DNA of 19,999 bases from JBOGXF01 sp050694275 (GTDB lineage: Bacteria > Actinomycetota > CADDZG01 > WHSQ01), in contig JBOGXF010000206.1 of assembly GCA_050694275.1 (NCBI GenBank), positions 1 through 19,999 of the forward strand, written 5' to 3'. The first letter of the stretch is position 1. Each line of letters begins with the position of its first letter. The notes under the pieces are model-generated. The model saw nothing but the letters and a program-made list of their open reading frames with translations, was not told the origin of the DNA and searched no databases. A program made the translations under genes and the position numbers. Below, piece after piece: positions 13,761-19,999 of this stretch.

Positions 13761-15038
13761 GTGACCGACGTCGTCGTCACGGGCATCGGCGTAGTCACTC
13801 CTGTCGGCATCGGGGCGGATGGGTTCTGGGACGGCCTCATGTCCGCGCGTTCCGGCGCGGGAGCCATCACCGGCTTCGACGCGTCCGCTCTCCCGGTCCG
13901 CATCGCGTGCGAGGTGGATGACTTCGACCCGGCCGACTACATAGATGCGCGCGAGGTGAGCCGGACCGATCGCTTCTCGCAGATGGCGCTGGCCGCCGGG
14001 ATCCTCGCGTGGCGAGATGCGGGGCTCGAAGACGCGGTGGAGGTGGGGCGCGATGACGCGGTGGAGGTGGGGCGCGATGACGCGGTGCAGGCGGAGCGCG
14101 CCGGCGTCATCGTCGGCTCGGGCATCGGCGGTCTCGCGACGATCGAGCGCGAGCACGAGTCGTTTCTCTCGGGCGGCCCCCGCAGGGTGAGTCCGTTCAT
14201 GGTTCCGAAGCTGATGCCGAACGCCGCGGCGGCGAGCATCGCCATGCGTTTCGGATTGTTCGGCCCCAACTTCGCCCCGACGTCGGCGTGCGCGACCGGC
14301 GCGCACGCGCTCGGAGAGGCGGCGCTCGCGATCCGGTCCGGGCGGGCCGACGTCATGCTCGCGGGGGGAAGCGAGGCGGCGATCACGCCTCTCGCGGTCT
14401 CCGCCTTCGCCCGGATGGGAGCGCTGTCGCGCCGCAACGACGACCCCGAGCGGGCGAGCCGGCCGTTCGACGCGCAGCGGGACGGCTTCGTCTTCGGCGA
14501 GGGGGCCGGGGTACTGGTGCTCGAGAGCCGATCCTTCGCCGAGGCTCGAGGGGCACATGTCCTCGCCCGGCTGTCCGGATACGGCGCGACGTCGGACGCG
14601 TTCCACGTCACCCAGCCCGATCCCGACGGCCGAGGTGCGGCCCTCGCCATGCGGGCCGCGCTCGAGGACGCACGCGTGACTCCCCACCGTGTCGACTACG
14701 TCAACGCCCACGGGACCAGCACGCCGTACAACGACCGTATCGAGACGCACGCGATCAAGTCGGCTCTCGGAGTCGAGGCCAAACGGATACCGGTGTCGTC
14801 GACCAAGTCGCAGACCGGGCATCTCCTCGGCGCGGCCGGCGCGGTCGAAGCCGCGGCGTGCGTGCTCGCAATCGACCGAGGCACGATTCCCGCGACTGCG
14901 AATCTCGATGAGCCCGACCCGGACTGCGATCTCGACTACGTCGCAGACGGCCCGCGCAAAACCGATGTTCGGATCGCGCTGTCGAACTCGTTCGGGTTCG
15001 GCGGCCAGAACGCATGTCTCGTGTTCGAGGCGCCATGA
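13761..15038 (+). CDS. fabF: 3-oxoacyl-ACP synthase II FabF
   Basis: The 425-residue condensing enzyme elongates acyl-ACP with malonyl-ACP. The Cys-His-His triad is Cys177 (TSACATGAHALGEA), His317 (NAHGTSTPYND) and His354 (SQTGHLLGAAGAVE). All three are offset by exactly 14 from E. coli FabF (163/303/340), so the extra length lies before the cysteine. There, residues 91-114 consist of an eight-residue unit repeated (DAVEVGRD, DAVEVGRD, DAVQAERA). GTG 13761 follows the acpP stop by one base; there is only a weak SD (GGGG). The 3' end overlaps fabL by 4 nt (ATGA). Confidence 0.95.
   Translation: MTDVVVTGIGVVTPVGIGADGFWDGLMSARSGAGAITGFDASALPVRIACEVDDFDPADYIDAREVSRTDRFSQMALAAGILAWRDAGLEDAVEVGRDDAVEVGRDDAVQAERAGVIVGSGIGGLATIEREHESFLSGGPRRVSPFMVPKLMPNAAAASIAMRFGLFGPNFAPTSACATGAHALGEAALAIRSGRADVMLAGGSEAAITPLAVSAFARMGALSRRNDDPERASRPFDAQRDGFVFGEGAGVLVLESRSFAEARGAHVLARLSGYGATSDAFHVTQPDPDGRGAALAMRAALEDARVTPHRVDYVNAHGTSTPYNDRIETHAIKSALGVEAKRIPVSSTKSQTGHLLGAAGAVEAAACVLAIDRGTIPATANLDEPDPDCDLDYVADGPRKTDVRIALSNSFGFGGQNACLVFEAP
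14031..14102 (+). repeat. fabF: 24-bp in-frame tandem repeat inside fabF
   Basis: Units at 14031-14054 and 14055-14078 are identical, and a third at 14079-14102 matches at 19 of 24 positions. The unit length keeps the frame and adds eight residues per copy. It explains the FabF length excess over E. coli and lies in a region expected to be on the surface. Confidence 0.85.
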
Positions 15039-15793
15039 GCGAGCGAGATCTCGAAGGCCGAATCGCCCTGGTCACCGGAGGATCGCGCGGGATAGGGCGT
15101 GCGATCTCGCTTCACTTCGCGAGACGCGGCGCCAATGTCGTGATCGCCTATCTGCGCAAGCGCGAGGCGGCCGAGGACGCCTGCCGCACGATCGAGGATC
15201 ACGGCGTCAAAGCCGTTTCGATCAAGGCCCATGTCGGGGACGAGTCGAGTCTTGATCGCCTGTTTGGAGCCGTCGATCAGACGTTCGGTCGCCTCGACTT
15301 CTTCGTCTCGAACGCCGCGACCGGGGTCATCCGACCGGTCGAGCAACTCGATGGACGAGCATGGTCGTGGACGATGGACACCAACGCGCGTGCTCTGTTG
15401 CTCGGCGCTCGGGCCGCGCGGGGTCTGATGCCCAGGGGCTCCAGCATCGTCGCGCTGTCGTCCGGGGGCGCGACTCGCGTGCTTCCCGGCTATGCGGTGG
15501 TGGGCGCGTCCAAGGCGGCGATCGAGTCACTCGTTCGGTATCTTGCCGTGGAGTTTGCCGCACACGGAATCCGCGTCAACGCGGTCTCTCCGGGAGTGGT
15601 GGATACCGAGGCGCTGACGCACTTCCCGATGCGCGAGCAGATGCTCGAGGAGGCGCGAGTAAAGACGCCGGCCGGACGGCTCGTCACCCCCGACGACGTC
15701 GCCGACGCCGTCGGTTATCTGGCGTCGGAGACCGCGGCCATGATCACGGGTCAGGTCATTACCGTCGACGGCGGTGCTAGTCTGCTCGCGTGA
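15035..15793 (+). CDS. fabL: Enoyl-ACP reductase FabL
   Basis: The 252-residue SDR closely resembles Bacillus FabL, which reduces the enoyl-ACP double bond with NADPH. It has TGGSRGIG (14-21), NAATGVIRPVEQLD (93-106, as NAASGVLRPVMELE in Bacillus), WTMDTNARALL, and the diagnostic Y-x6-K in YAVVGASK (Tyr153, Lys160) instead of the classical Y-x3-K. RYLAVE, TEALTHFP and KTPAGR follow, with the C-terminus GQVITVDGGASLL. It is distinct from FabG, and from InhA/FabI, the reductase of mycobacteria. ATG 15035 overlaps the fabF stop (ATGA). It supplies the last reductive step of the operon. Confidence 0.92.
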   Translation: MSERDLEGRIALVTGGSRGIGRAISLHFARRGANVVIAYLRKREAAEDACRTIEDHGVKAVSIKAHVGDESSLDRLFGAVDQTFGRLDFFVSNAATGVIRPVEQLDGRAWSWTMDTNARALLLGARAARGLMPRGSSIVALSSGGATRVLPGYAVVGASKAAIESLVRYLAVEFAAHGIRVNAVSPGVVDTEALTHFPMREQMLEEARVKTPAGRLVTPDDVADAVGYLASETAAMITGQVITVDGGASLLA

Positions 15794-16134
15794 CGATCGG
15801 AATCGACGTCGTCGATATCGAGCGCCTGCGCGCCGCTCTCGCGCGCACCCCCCGTCTTGAGGAACGGCTGTTCACAAAGGAAGAGCGACTGTACTGCCAC
15901 GGCTTGGCGGACCCCTTTTCGAGCTTTGCCGGGACGCTCGCGGCCAAGGAGGCGACGATCAAGGCGCTTCGTCTTGGTTCGCTGGCCGGATGGGCGCGCC
16001 TGATCGAGATCGCGCGCGACGACAATGGTGTGCCGACTGCGCGGGTCGAGGGAGTGGGCAACGAGGTTGAGATCTCGATCTCACACGATGGCGGCGTCGC
16101 GGTCGCCGTCGCGCTCAGTCTTCGTCCTCTTTGA
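15790..16134 (+). CDS. acpS: Holo-ACP synthase AcpS
   Basis: The 114-residue phosphopantetheinyl transferase moves 4'-phosphopantetheine from CoA onto the ACP serine. Asp6 in GIDVVDIER and Glu54 in AAKEATIKAL are the magnesium-binding residues, and EISISHDGGVAVAVAL is the C-terminal signature. The enzyme normally acts as a trimer. GTG 15790 overlaps the fabL stop by 4 nt (GTGA). As the last gene of the operon it would activate the acpP product encoded upstream. The 3' end overlaps the convergent gnd gene by 20 bp. Confidence 0.95.
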   Translation: MTIGIDVVDIERLRAALARTPRLEERLFTKEERLYCHGLADPFSSFAGTLAAKEATIKALRLGSLAGWARLIEIARDDNGVPTARVEGVGNEVEISISHDGGVAVAVALSLRPL

Positions 16135-17017
16135 CCGTGTGCCCACCGAACTCACGTCGCAAGGCTGCGATGATCTTCGCCGAGAACGACTCGTCCTGGC
16201 GCGACGCGAAGCGAGCGAACAAGGAGAGCGCGATCGTGGGGGCCGCCACCGCGTTATCGATCGCGGTCTCGACCGTCCAGCGCCCCTCGCCGGAGTCCTC
16301 GACGTAGCCGGCGACGCTTTTGAGATCCGGCTCCTTGGTTAGCGCCGACGCGAGGAGGTCCAGGAGCCACGAGCGAACCACACTGCCGTGCCGCCACACC
16401 TCGGCGACCTGTCCGAGATCGAGATCGAAGTCGCTGCGATGCAAGAGCTCGAAGCCTTCGCCGTAGGCCTGAAGCAGCGCGTACTCGATGCCGTTGTGGA
16501 CCATCTTCGTGAAGTGGCCGGCCCCGGGTCCTCCCACGCGTGCGTATCCATTCTCGGGAGCGAGCGTCGCGAAGACGGGCTCGAGCCGGGCGAAAGCGCC
16601 CTCGTCCGCGCCGATCATGAGGCAGTAGCCCTCTTCGAGCCCCCAGACGCCTCCCGACGTCCCGGCATCGACGAACGAGATTCCCCTGGCGCCGAGCCTC
16701 TCGGAGTGGGTGACGCTGTCGGTGTAGCGGGAGTTCCCGCCGTCTATCACCGCGTCGCCACCCGACAGAAGCTCCCCCAGAGACTCGACTGTGTCGGCGG
16801 TGATCGTGCCGGCGGGGACCATCACCCACACGGCTCGAGGCGGATCCAGCTTCTGAACGAGCTCCTCGAGGGAGCCGGCCGCGGTCGCCCCCTCGGCGGC
16901 GGACTTGGCGACCGCGTCCTCGTTCACGTCGAACACCACGACCTCGTGGCCACCGCGCAGCAGCCGCAGGGTCATGTTCGCTCCCATCCGCCCGAGACCC
17001 ACCATCCCGATCTGCAT
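16115..17017 (-). CDS. gnd: 6-phosphogluconate dehydrogenase, decarboxylating (short form)
   Basis: The 300-residue enzyme oxidises and decarboxylates 6-phosphogluconate to ribulose 5-phosphate. GLGRMGANM (7-15) is the dinucleotide-binding loop, IDGGNSRYTDS (91-101) and DAGTSGGVWGLEEG (117-130) bind substrate, and HFTKMVHNGIEY (168-179) holds catalytic Lys171. The length is that of the ~300-residue GndA/YqeC-like forms, not the ~470-residue E. coli type. ATG 17017 matches the family start (MQIGMVGLG). ATG 17029 in the same frame is an alternative, but GAGAGG is only 1 nt from it. NADPH made here could support the fatty-acid reductases, though this link is an inference. Confidence 0.92.
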   Translation of the reverse strand: MQIGMVGLGRMGANMTLRLLRGGHEVVVFDVNEDAVAKSAAEGATAAGSLEELVQKLDPPRAVWVMVPAGTITADTVESLGELLSGGDAVIDGGNSRYTDSVTHSERLGARGISFVDAGTSGGVWGLEEGYCLMIGADEGAFARLEPVFATLAPENGYARVGGPGAGHFTKMVHNGIEYALLQAYGEGFELLHRSDFDLDLGQVAEVWRHGSVVRSWLLDLLASALTKEPDLKSVAGYVEDSGEGRWTVETAIDNAVAAPTIALSLFARFASRQDESFSAKIIAALRREFGGHTVKEDED

Positions 17018-17041
17018 TGCGCGTCTCATCCTCTCTCGATG

Positions 17042-17058
17042 GTTAGCCTTGTGCTAAC
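17042..17058. promoter_or_regulatory. Perfect dyad GTTAGC-N5-GCTAAC upstream of gnd
   Basis: GTTAGC (17042-17047) and GCTAAC (17053-17058) form a perfect 6-bp inverted repeat with a 5-bp centre. It lies 24 bp upstream of the chosen gnd ATG and on the promoter side of the tRNA. It could be an operator for a dimeric repressor or a pair of divergent promoter elements; the regulator is unknown. Confidence 0.4.
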
Positions 17059-17082
17059 ACTGATTCTCCAGGAGGGATGCCT

Positions 17083-17121
17083 ATGCGGGAAACATCTGGG
17101 CCGAAACCTTGTTGCGTTTAG
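17083..17121 (+). other. Possible 12-codon leader peptide with tandem Cys
   Basis: GGAGGG (17071-17076) lies 6 nt before an ATG that opens a 12-residue frame, MRETSGPKPCCV, ending in TAG at 17119-17121. A perfect 6-bp hairpin follows at once (GCCACC 17121-17126, GGTGGC 17132-17137). This looks like a Cys-sensing leader, but the next plus-strand gene is a tRNA, so any regulated gene is missing. It may be a chance frame. Confidence 0.2.
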
Positions 17122-17162
17122 CCACCGCTGAGGTGGCCGTCCGCGACAAGTTCTGCATGCCC

Positions 17163-17235
17163 GCCCCCGTAGCTCAGGGGATAGAGCACAGGTTTCCTAA
17201 ACCTGGTGTCGTAGGTTCGAATCCTGCCGGGGGCA
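17163..17235 (+). tRNA. tRNA-Arg (anticodon CCT)
   Basis: The 73-nt cloverleaf folds cleanly. The acceptor stem is GCCCCCG (17163-17169) with CGGGGGC (17228-17234), and the discriminator is A17235. The D stem is GCTC/GAGC (17172-17175, 17184-17187). The anticodon stem CAGGT/ACCTG encloses the loop TTCCTAA, with CCT at 17196-17198. The T arm GTAGG-TTCGAAT-CCTGC is at 17211-17227 with one G-T pair. CCA is not encoded (CCC follows). The 3' half is the likely integration site of the adjoining element. Confidence 0.96.
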
Positions 17236-18751
17236 CCCGAACCCAGTTATTCGAACTCGGGCGCGAGAAGAGAGCGGCGAAGACGACCGTGAACTCCGCG
17301 CGCTTCACCTTGCCGTTCTCGATGTAGACGGCCTTCAGAACGGCCTCGTTGAAGCGACGGCGGACCTTGGGGCTCGCCTTGATGTAAGCGGCGTGACAGC
17401 TTCCCGCGAGCTTGATGGCGAGCCTCAGCACCTCCTGCCATTTGTCGAGGTCGGCCTCCGTCGCGGAGAGCTCTCCCTTGGCCTTGTCCTCCTGCTCCGT
17501 GATCCGGTCCTGGTCGCGCTTTAAGAGATCGAGCGGGATCGCGTTGGCGTAGTAGGCACGCAGGAGCTTCTGGCGTTCCTCTGCGAGCGCGGCGATCCTC
17601 TTGGTGAGCGCGACACGTAGGTCTCCCGCGGTCGCTTGGCGCTCGACGATCTCGTCCTCGAGCTCCTGGGTCAGGCGCGCGACCCACTCCTCCGGAAGCT
17701 GGATCCTCTTGTAGAGATTCTCGATGCCCTCCTCCGCGTCGAGAGTCGACACGTAGGGCTGAGTGCAATTGGTCTTGTGGCGCAGGGAGTTCTTCTGGCC
17801 GAGACAGTAGAAATACGCGTACTTCCCTTTGGCAAGAGTCAGCGACAGGCGATTGCCGCACTCACCGCAGTAGACGACGCCCTTCAGATAGTGGTCGTGG
17901 CGACGCTGGCGCACTCCCGCCTTGTTGTGAGCACGAAGCACCTCCTGGACGCGCTCGAACAGGTTCTTCGCGACGAGCGGCTTGTGCTTACCGGGATAGC
18001 GCACCCCGTCCCACTCGATGACGCCGATATAGAAGGGGTTCTGCAGCATAGTCGCGAGCGCGCTCACCGGCGGGGGCGCTCCGGGCTTTCTCGCAGTCGG
18101 CGACGTCAGGCCCTTGGCTGCGAGTGATCCTTGCAACTCGGCGAGTGAGTAGTCGCCGGTCGCGTACATGCGAAACGTTTCCCGCACCAACAGCGCGCGC
18201 TCGGGGTCGAGCACGACCTTAGCCGTGCCGCGCTTTCCCGTACCCGGCTCACGCACGTTGAGATAGCCGAGCGGGGCCTTGGCGGGCCACAGGCCCTGCT
18301 TGGCCTTCTGGGTCATGCCCTTTCTGACTTCCGTGGCGAGGTTTGCGGAGTAGAACTCGGCCATGAGCGCGTGGATGCCCTCGACGAGCTTTCCCGACGC
18401 GCTCTCCTCGATGTTCTCAGTGACCGACACGAGGGCGACCCCGGCCTTGCGCAAGCCGGCGCGGATGGCGACGTGGTCCTCGATGTTTCGCGCCAGGCGA
18501 TCGATCTTGTGGACCACGACCGCCGAGATGTCGCCTTCGGCGACGCGGGCGAGCATGGCCTTGAGGTTCGGGCGGTCGGCCGAACGGGCCGACTCGCCGG
18601 CGTCGACGAACTCGTCTGAGACGTTCCAGCCCTGCTCGGCACAGTGGCGCAGGCACGCCTCACGCTGGGCGGGGATCGAATAGCCCTCGTCGGAGTCGCC
18701 CTTGGCGGCCTGCTCCTTGGTCGAGACCCGCAGGTAGATCAGCGCGTTCAC
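17174..18751 (-). CDS. Large serine recombinase (site-specific integrase)
   Basis: The 525-residue recombinase has an N-terminal resolvase domain, with Ser10 in YLRVSTKEQ as nucleophile, Arg8, and KIDRLARN (82-89). A recombinase domain (about 155-280) contains PLGYL and MLQNPFYIGVIEW. A zinc ribbon follows with Cys295, Cys298, Cys316 and Cys329, then a coiled-coil segment (about 360-445). It breaks and rejoins att sites through a 5'-phosphoserine link. GTG 18751 has GGAGG (18762-18766) 10 nt upstream and overlaps the previous stop (GTGA). The last ~20 residues, PAGFEPTTPGLGNLCSIP, are antisense tRNA-Arg and not a recombinase domain, so the tail probably changes with excision. Confidence 0.93.
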   Translation of the reverse strand: MNALIYLRVSTKEQAAKGDSDEGYSIPAQREACLRHCAEQGWNVSDEFVDAGESARSADRPNLKAMLARVAEGDISAVVVHKIDRLARNIEDHVAIRAGLRKAGVALVSVTENIEESASGKLVEGIHALMAEFYSANLATEVRKGMTQKAKQGLWPAKAPLGYLNVREPGTGKRGTAKVVLDPERALLVRETFRMYATGDYSLAELQGSLAAKGLTSPTARKPGAPPPVSALATMLQNPFYIGVIEWDGVRYPGKHKPLVAKNLFERVQEVLRAHNKAGVRQRRHDHYLKGVVYCGECGNRLSLTLAKGKYAYFYCLGQKNSLRHKTNCTQPYVSTLDAEEGIENLYKRIQLPEEWVARLTQELEDEIVERQATAGDLRVALTKRIAALAEERQKLLRAYYANAIPLDLLKRDQDRITEQEDKAKGELSATEADLDKWQEVLRLAIKLAGSCHAAYIKASPKVRRRFNEAVLKAVYIENGKVKRAEFTVVFAALFSRPSSNNWVRVPPAGFEPTTPGLGNLCSIP

Positions 18752-19053
18752 GATGCGTTGTCCTCCTTCTCCTCGTTCACGAGCGCGACCGCAAGCTCGA
18801 TGAGAGCCCGCGCCAGCGGCCGCAACGCTCCCGGCTCCGGGCATCCGTCATCTGCCTCGATGGAGAGCGTAGAGGGAGGTCGTGACGTCTTTCCCTCGAC
18901 CGCCCCACCCACCGCCCCCCGGAACGCCCCACCTGCTGCCCCACCCTTTTGTGGCGGCCGCGTCGACCTCTCAGCGGGAGCGCGCTGGGGGCGCCGAGGT
19001 CTTGTCCTCCGTCTCTCCCTGCGACCCTGAGATCCCCTGCGCCTGGCGCTCAC
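18748..19053 (-). CDS. Hypothetical 101-residue Arg-rich protein of the element
   Basis: I do not recognise a family. The N-terminal 32 residues are strongly basic (SARRRGSQGRRERRRTRPRR), the middle is a Gly/Ala-rich low-complexity stretch (about 37-54), and the C-terminus (76-97) is a probable amphipathic helix, GALRPLARALIELAVALV, followed by an acidic tail. GTG 19053 overlaps the stop of the replication-relaxation gene by 4 nt, with GAGAGG about 6 nt upstream. Its own stop overlaps the recombinase GTG by 4 nt. The frame is open much further upstream but only as an Arg/Pro-rich shadow of the previous gene. Position and basic character would suit a DNA-binding cofactor or directionality factor, but this is a guess. 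Confidence 0.65.
   Translation of the reverse strand: MSARRRGSQGRRERRRTRPRRPQRAPAERSTRPPQKGGAAGGAFRGAVGGAVEGKTSRPPSTLSIEADDGCPEPGALRPLARALIELAVALVNEEKEDNAS
18903..18946 (-). other. G-run cluster, potential G-quadruplex in ORF101 mRNA
   Basis: On the minus (coding) strand, six runs of three or more G lie within 44 nt (complement of C-runs at 18903-18906, 18908-18910, 18915-18920, 18927-18930, 18939-18942 and 18944-18946). The first four allow loops of 1, 4 and 6 nt. It overlaps the Gly-rich segment of ORF101, so Gly codon use alone may explain it. Confidence 0.4.
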
Positions 19054-19999
19054 GGGCGGCCTCTCGGACGCCGGTCGGTGGGCGGACGCCCGGGCGGAAA
19101 GCGCGGCGGGCGCGCCAGCGGATGAAGGCGCGCCCAGCGGTCGTCTCGGCGCTCCCGCCAGTAGCGGCCGAGGCAGTCGGACAGGTTGTGATCGAGACCG
19201 GTCTGGCAAGAAAGCTCGACCACCGACAGTCGCTCGGCGATGGCCGGAAGCGGGGCCCAGACGCGCCCGAGCACGCCGCGATCGGCGAGCATCTGTTCGG
19301 AAGCCACGAAGAACGGGAGGCGGGCGAGCTTCCGGGATGCCGAAAAGCGCGCCTTGGCGTCTTTGAACGCGACCGCGATGGCCCGCTCCCGTCTCGCATC
19401 CGGGCACAGGATCAAAAGATTCGGGAAGTGCTCGGGGCCGCGCTCGGTCCAGTCGCGCGCCACGCCCATGTAGCCGGCGAGCTTGTCTGTGAGCTGAGCG
19501 GTGCTCTCGGTCCCCCTGTCGTACTCGAAATAGAAATCGCACGCGCCGGAGGGGTGGAGGTATCTACCGAAGCCATCCGGTCGGATCCAGCCATCCAACG
19601 TCTTGACGGTGCGCTCTGGCGTCCAGATCGCGAGGCAGTGATCGTCAAGAAGCAGCGACGCTTCGATCAGCGCGCAGAAGAACGCGTTGACCCCGACGCG
19701 GTGGGCGAGGTAAGTGGCAGGTGCGTCGGCGGGGCTTTCAGGTGACACCCACTTGAGCTCCGATCGGGCCACGTCCCTCACTGCTGCCACGACCTGCACG
19801 CCCTTCTCGGTGAGCATGTGGTGGCCCGGGGTGCGGCCCTTGCCCCGTTCCTGCGGGGGAAACCAGCTCGCCACGAGCCCCGCCGCCCGTAGTTGTTTCA
19901 AAGAATCCTGCGCGCGTCTAAGAGATGTGAAGAAGAGAGTCCTTACGTGTTCGGTCAGAAGGACGCGGTGGTCGTAGAGGAAGTTGAGGATCGCGACAT
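19050..19999 (-). CDS. Replication-relaxation family protein, 5' end outside window
   Basis: The visible 315 residues match the replication-relaxation (Replic_Relax) family found on actinobacterial plasmids and integrative elements. A winged-helix start (ILNFLYDHRVLLTEHVRTLF, then SLRRAQDSLKQLRAAGLV) is followed by HMLTEKGVQVV, HRVGVNAFFCALIEA, and the conserved acidic core DGWIRPDGFGRYL and CDFYFEYDRGTES (Glu and Asp of EYDRGTE are family hallmarks). A basic, Pro/Arg-rich C-terminal tail ends at 19050. The frame continues through the right edge; the first complete codon is at 19997. The family is thought to act in DNA relaxation or replication of the element. It is coupled by GTGA to the 101-residue ORF. 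Confidence 0.85.
   Translation of the reverse strand, partial: VAILNFLYDHRVLLTEHVRTLFFTSLRRAQDSLKQLRAAGLVASWFPPQERGKGRTPGHHMLTEKGVQVVAAVRDVARSELKWVSPESPADAPATYLAHRVGVNAFFCALIEASLLLDDHCLAIWTPERTVKTLDGWIRPDGFGRYLHPSGACDFYFEYDRGTESTAQLTDKLAGYMGVARDWTERGPEHFPNLLILCPDARRERAIAVAFKDAKARFSASRKLARLPFFVASEQMLADRGVLGRVWAPLPAIAERLSVVELSCQTGLDHNLSDCLGRYWRERRDDRWARLHPLARPPRFPPGRPPTDRRPRGRP

Larger units (their letters stand above)
17163..19999. mobile_element. Left end of an integrated element at tRNA-Arg(CCT), partial
   Basis: A large serine recombinase points toward and overlaps the tRNA-Arg gene. It is preceded by a small Arg-rich ORF and a replication-relaxation family protein, a gene type typical of actinobacterial integrative or plasmid-like elements. 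The exact crossover cannot be set from one end, but it should lie within or close to the tRNA, so the element probably begins between 17195 and 17236. The right end is beyond the window. Confidence 0.7.

Noticed and set aside
13539..14822. 427-codon minus-strand frame opposite acpP-fabF
   Set aside because: It has an Arg/His-rich shadow composition and opposes genes with unmistakable motifs; the repeats in it derive from the fabF tandem repeat.
17215..17256. GTTCGAAT and ATTCGAAC as an inverted attachment core
   Set aside because: The match is mostly the self-palindromic TTCGAA of the tRNA T-loop, and flanking bases do not extend it.
19054..19542. Upstream extension of the 101-residue ORF
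   Set aside because: The added sequence lies inside the replication-relaxation gene in another frame, is Arg/Pro-rich and has no motif; GTG 19053 gives the usual 4-nt overlap.
1..19999. CRISPR array, insertion sequence or rRNA gene
   Set aside because: No regularly spaced repeats, no transposase frame and no rRNA-like segment were found; the only tandem repeat is the one inside fabF.

Overview
The window is high-GC, densely coded bacterial DNA that looks like a deep-branching, probably uncultured member of the Actinomycetota. The reasons are a ClpS gene translationally coupled to a DUF2017 protein, frequent GTG and TTG starts, several starts with no Shine-Dalgarno (SD) sequence but a TANNNT box 6-8 nt upstream (the leaderless arrangement common in Actinomycetota), and a 3' CCA that is not encoded in the tRNA gene. 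I cannot assign a class or genus from the sequence alone.

Left part (1-9867): small housekeeping and stress genes on alternating strands. They are an aldo/keto reductase, an acidic secreted lipoprotein, a TerC-type membrane protein, two short-chain dehydrogenases separated by an 83-bp inverted repeat, a YchF-type P-loop ATPase/GTPase, a gamma-glutamyltransferase homologue without a signal peptide, a SRPBCC protein, a two-CBS-domain protein, endonuclease IV, and a clpS-DUF2017-bcp operon. Divergent pairs start 22-65 bp apart and appear to use leaderless promoters. Convergent pairs end within a few bases of each other or overlap, and no obvious intrinsic terminator is present.

Centre (10047-16134): one plus-strand run of nine genes, mostly joined by 4-8 nt overlaps: ECF sigma factor, fabD, a biotin-carrier-like protein with no acceptor lysine, fabH, fabG, acpP, fabF, fabL, acpS. 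It encodes most of a type II fatty acid synthase: ACP and its activating enzyme, malonyl loading (FabD), initiation (FabH), elongation (FabF), ketoreduction (FabG) and enoyl reduction (FabL, with its diagnostic Y-x6-K). A 3-hydroxyacyl-ACP dehydratase is absent and must be elsewhere. The sigma gene at the head of the operon and the lysine-less carrier between fabD and fabH are the most interesting parts of the chromosomal region.

Right part (16115-19999): a short-form 6-phosphogluconate dehydrogenase, a tRNA-Arg(CCT), then the end of an integrated mobile element. A large serine recombinase lies tail-to-tail with the tRNA, and its last ~20 codons are read from the antisense strand of the tRNA gene. 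Upstream of it are a 101-codon ORF and a replication-relaxation family protein that runs off the right edge. The three are linked by two GTGA stop/start overlaps, so they form one translationally coupled module.
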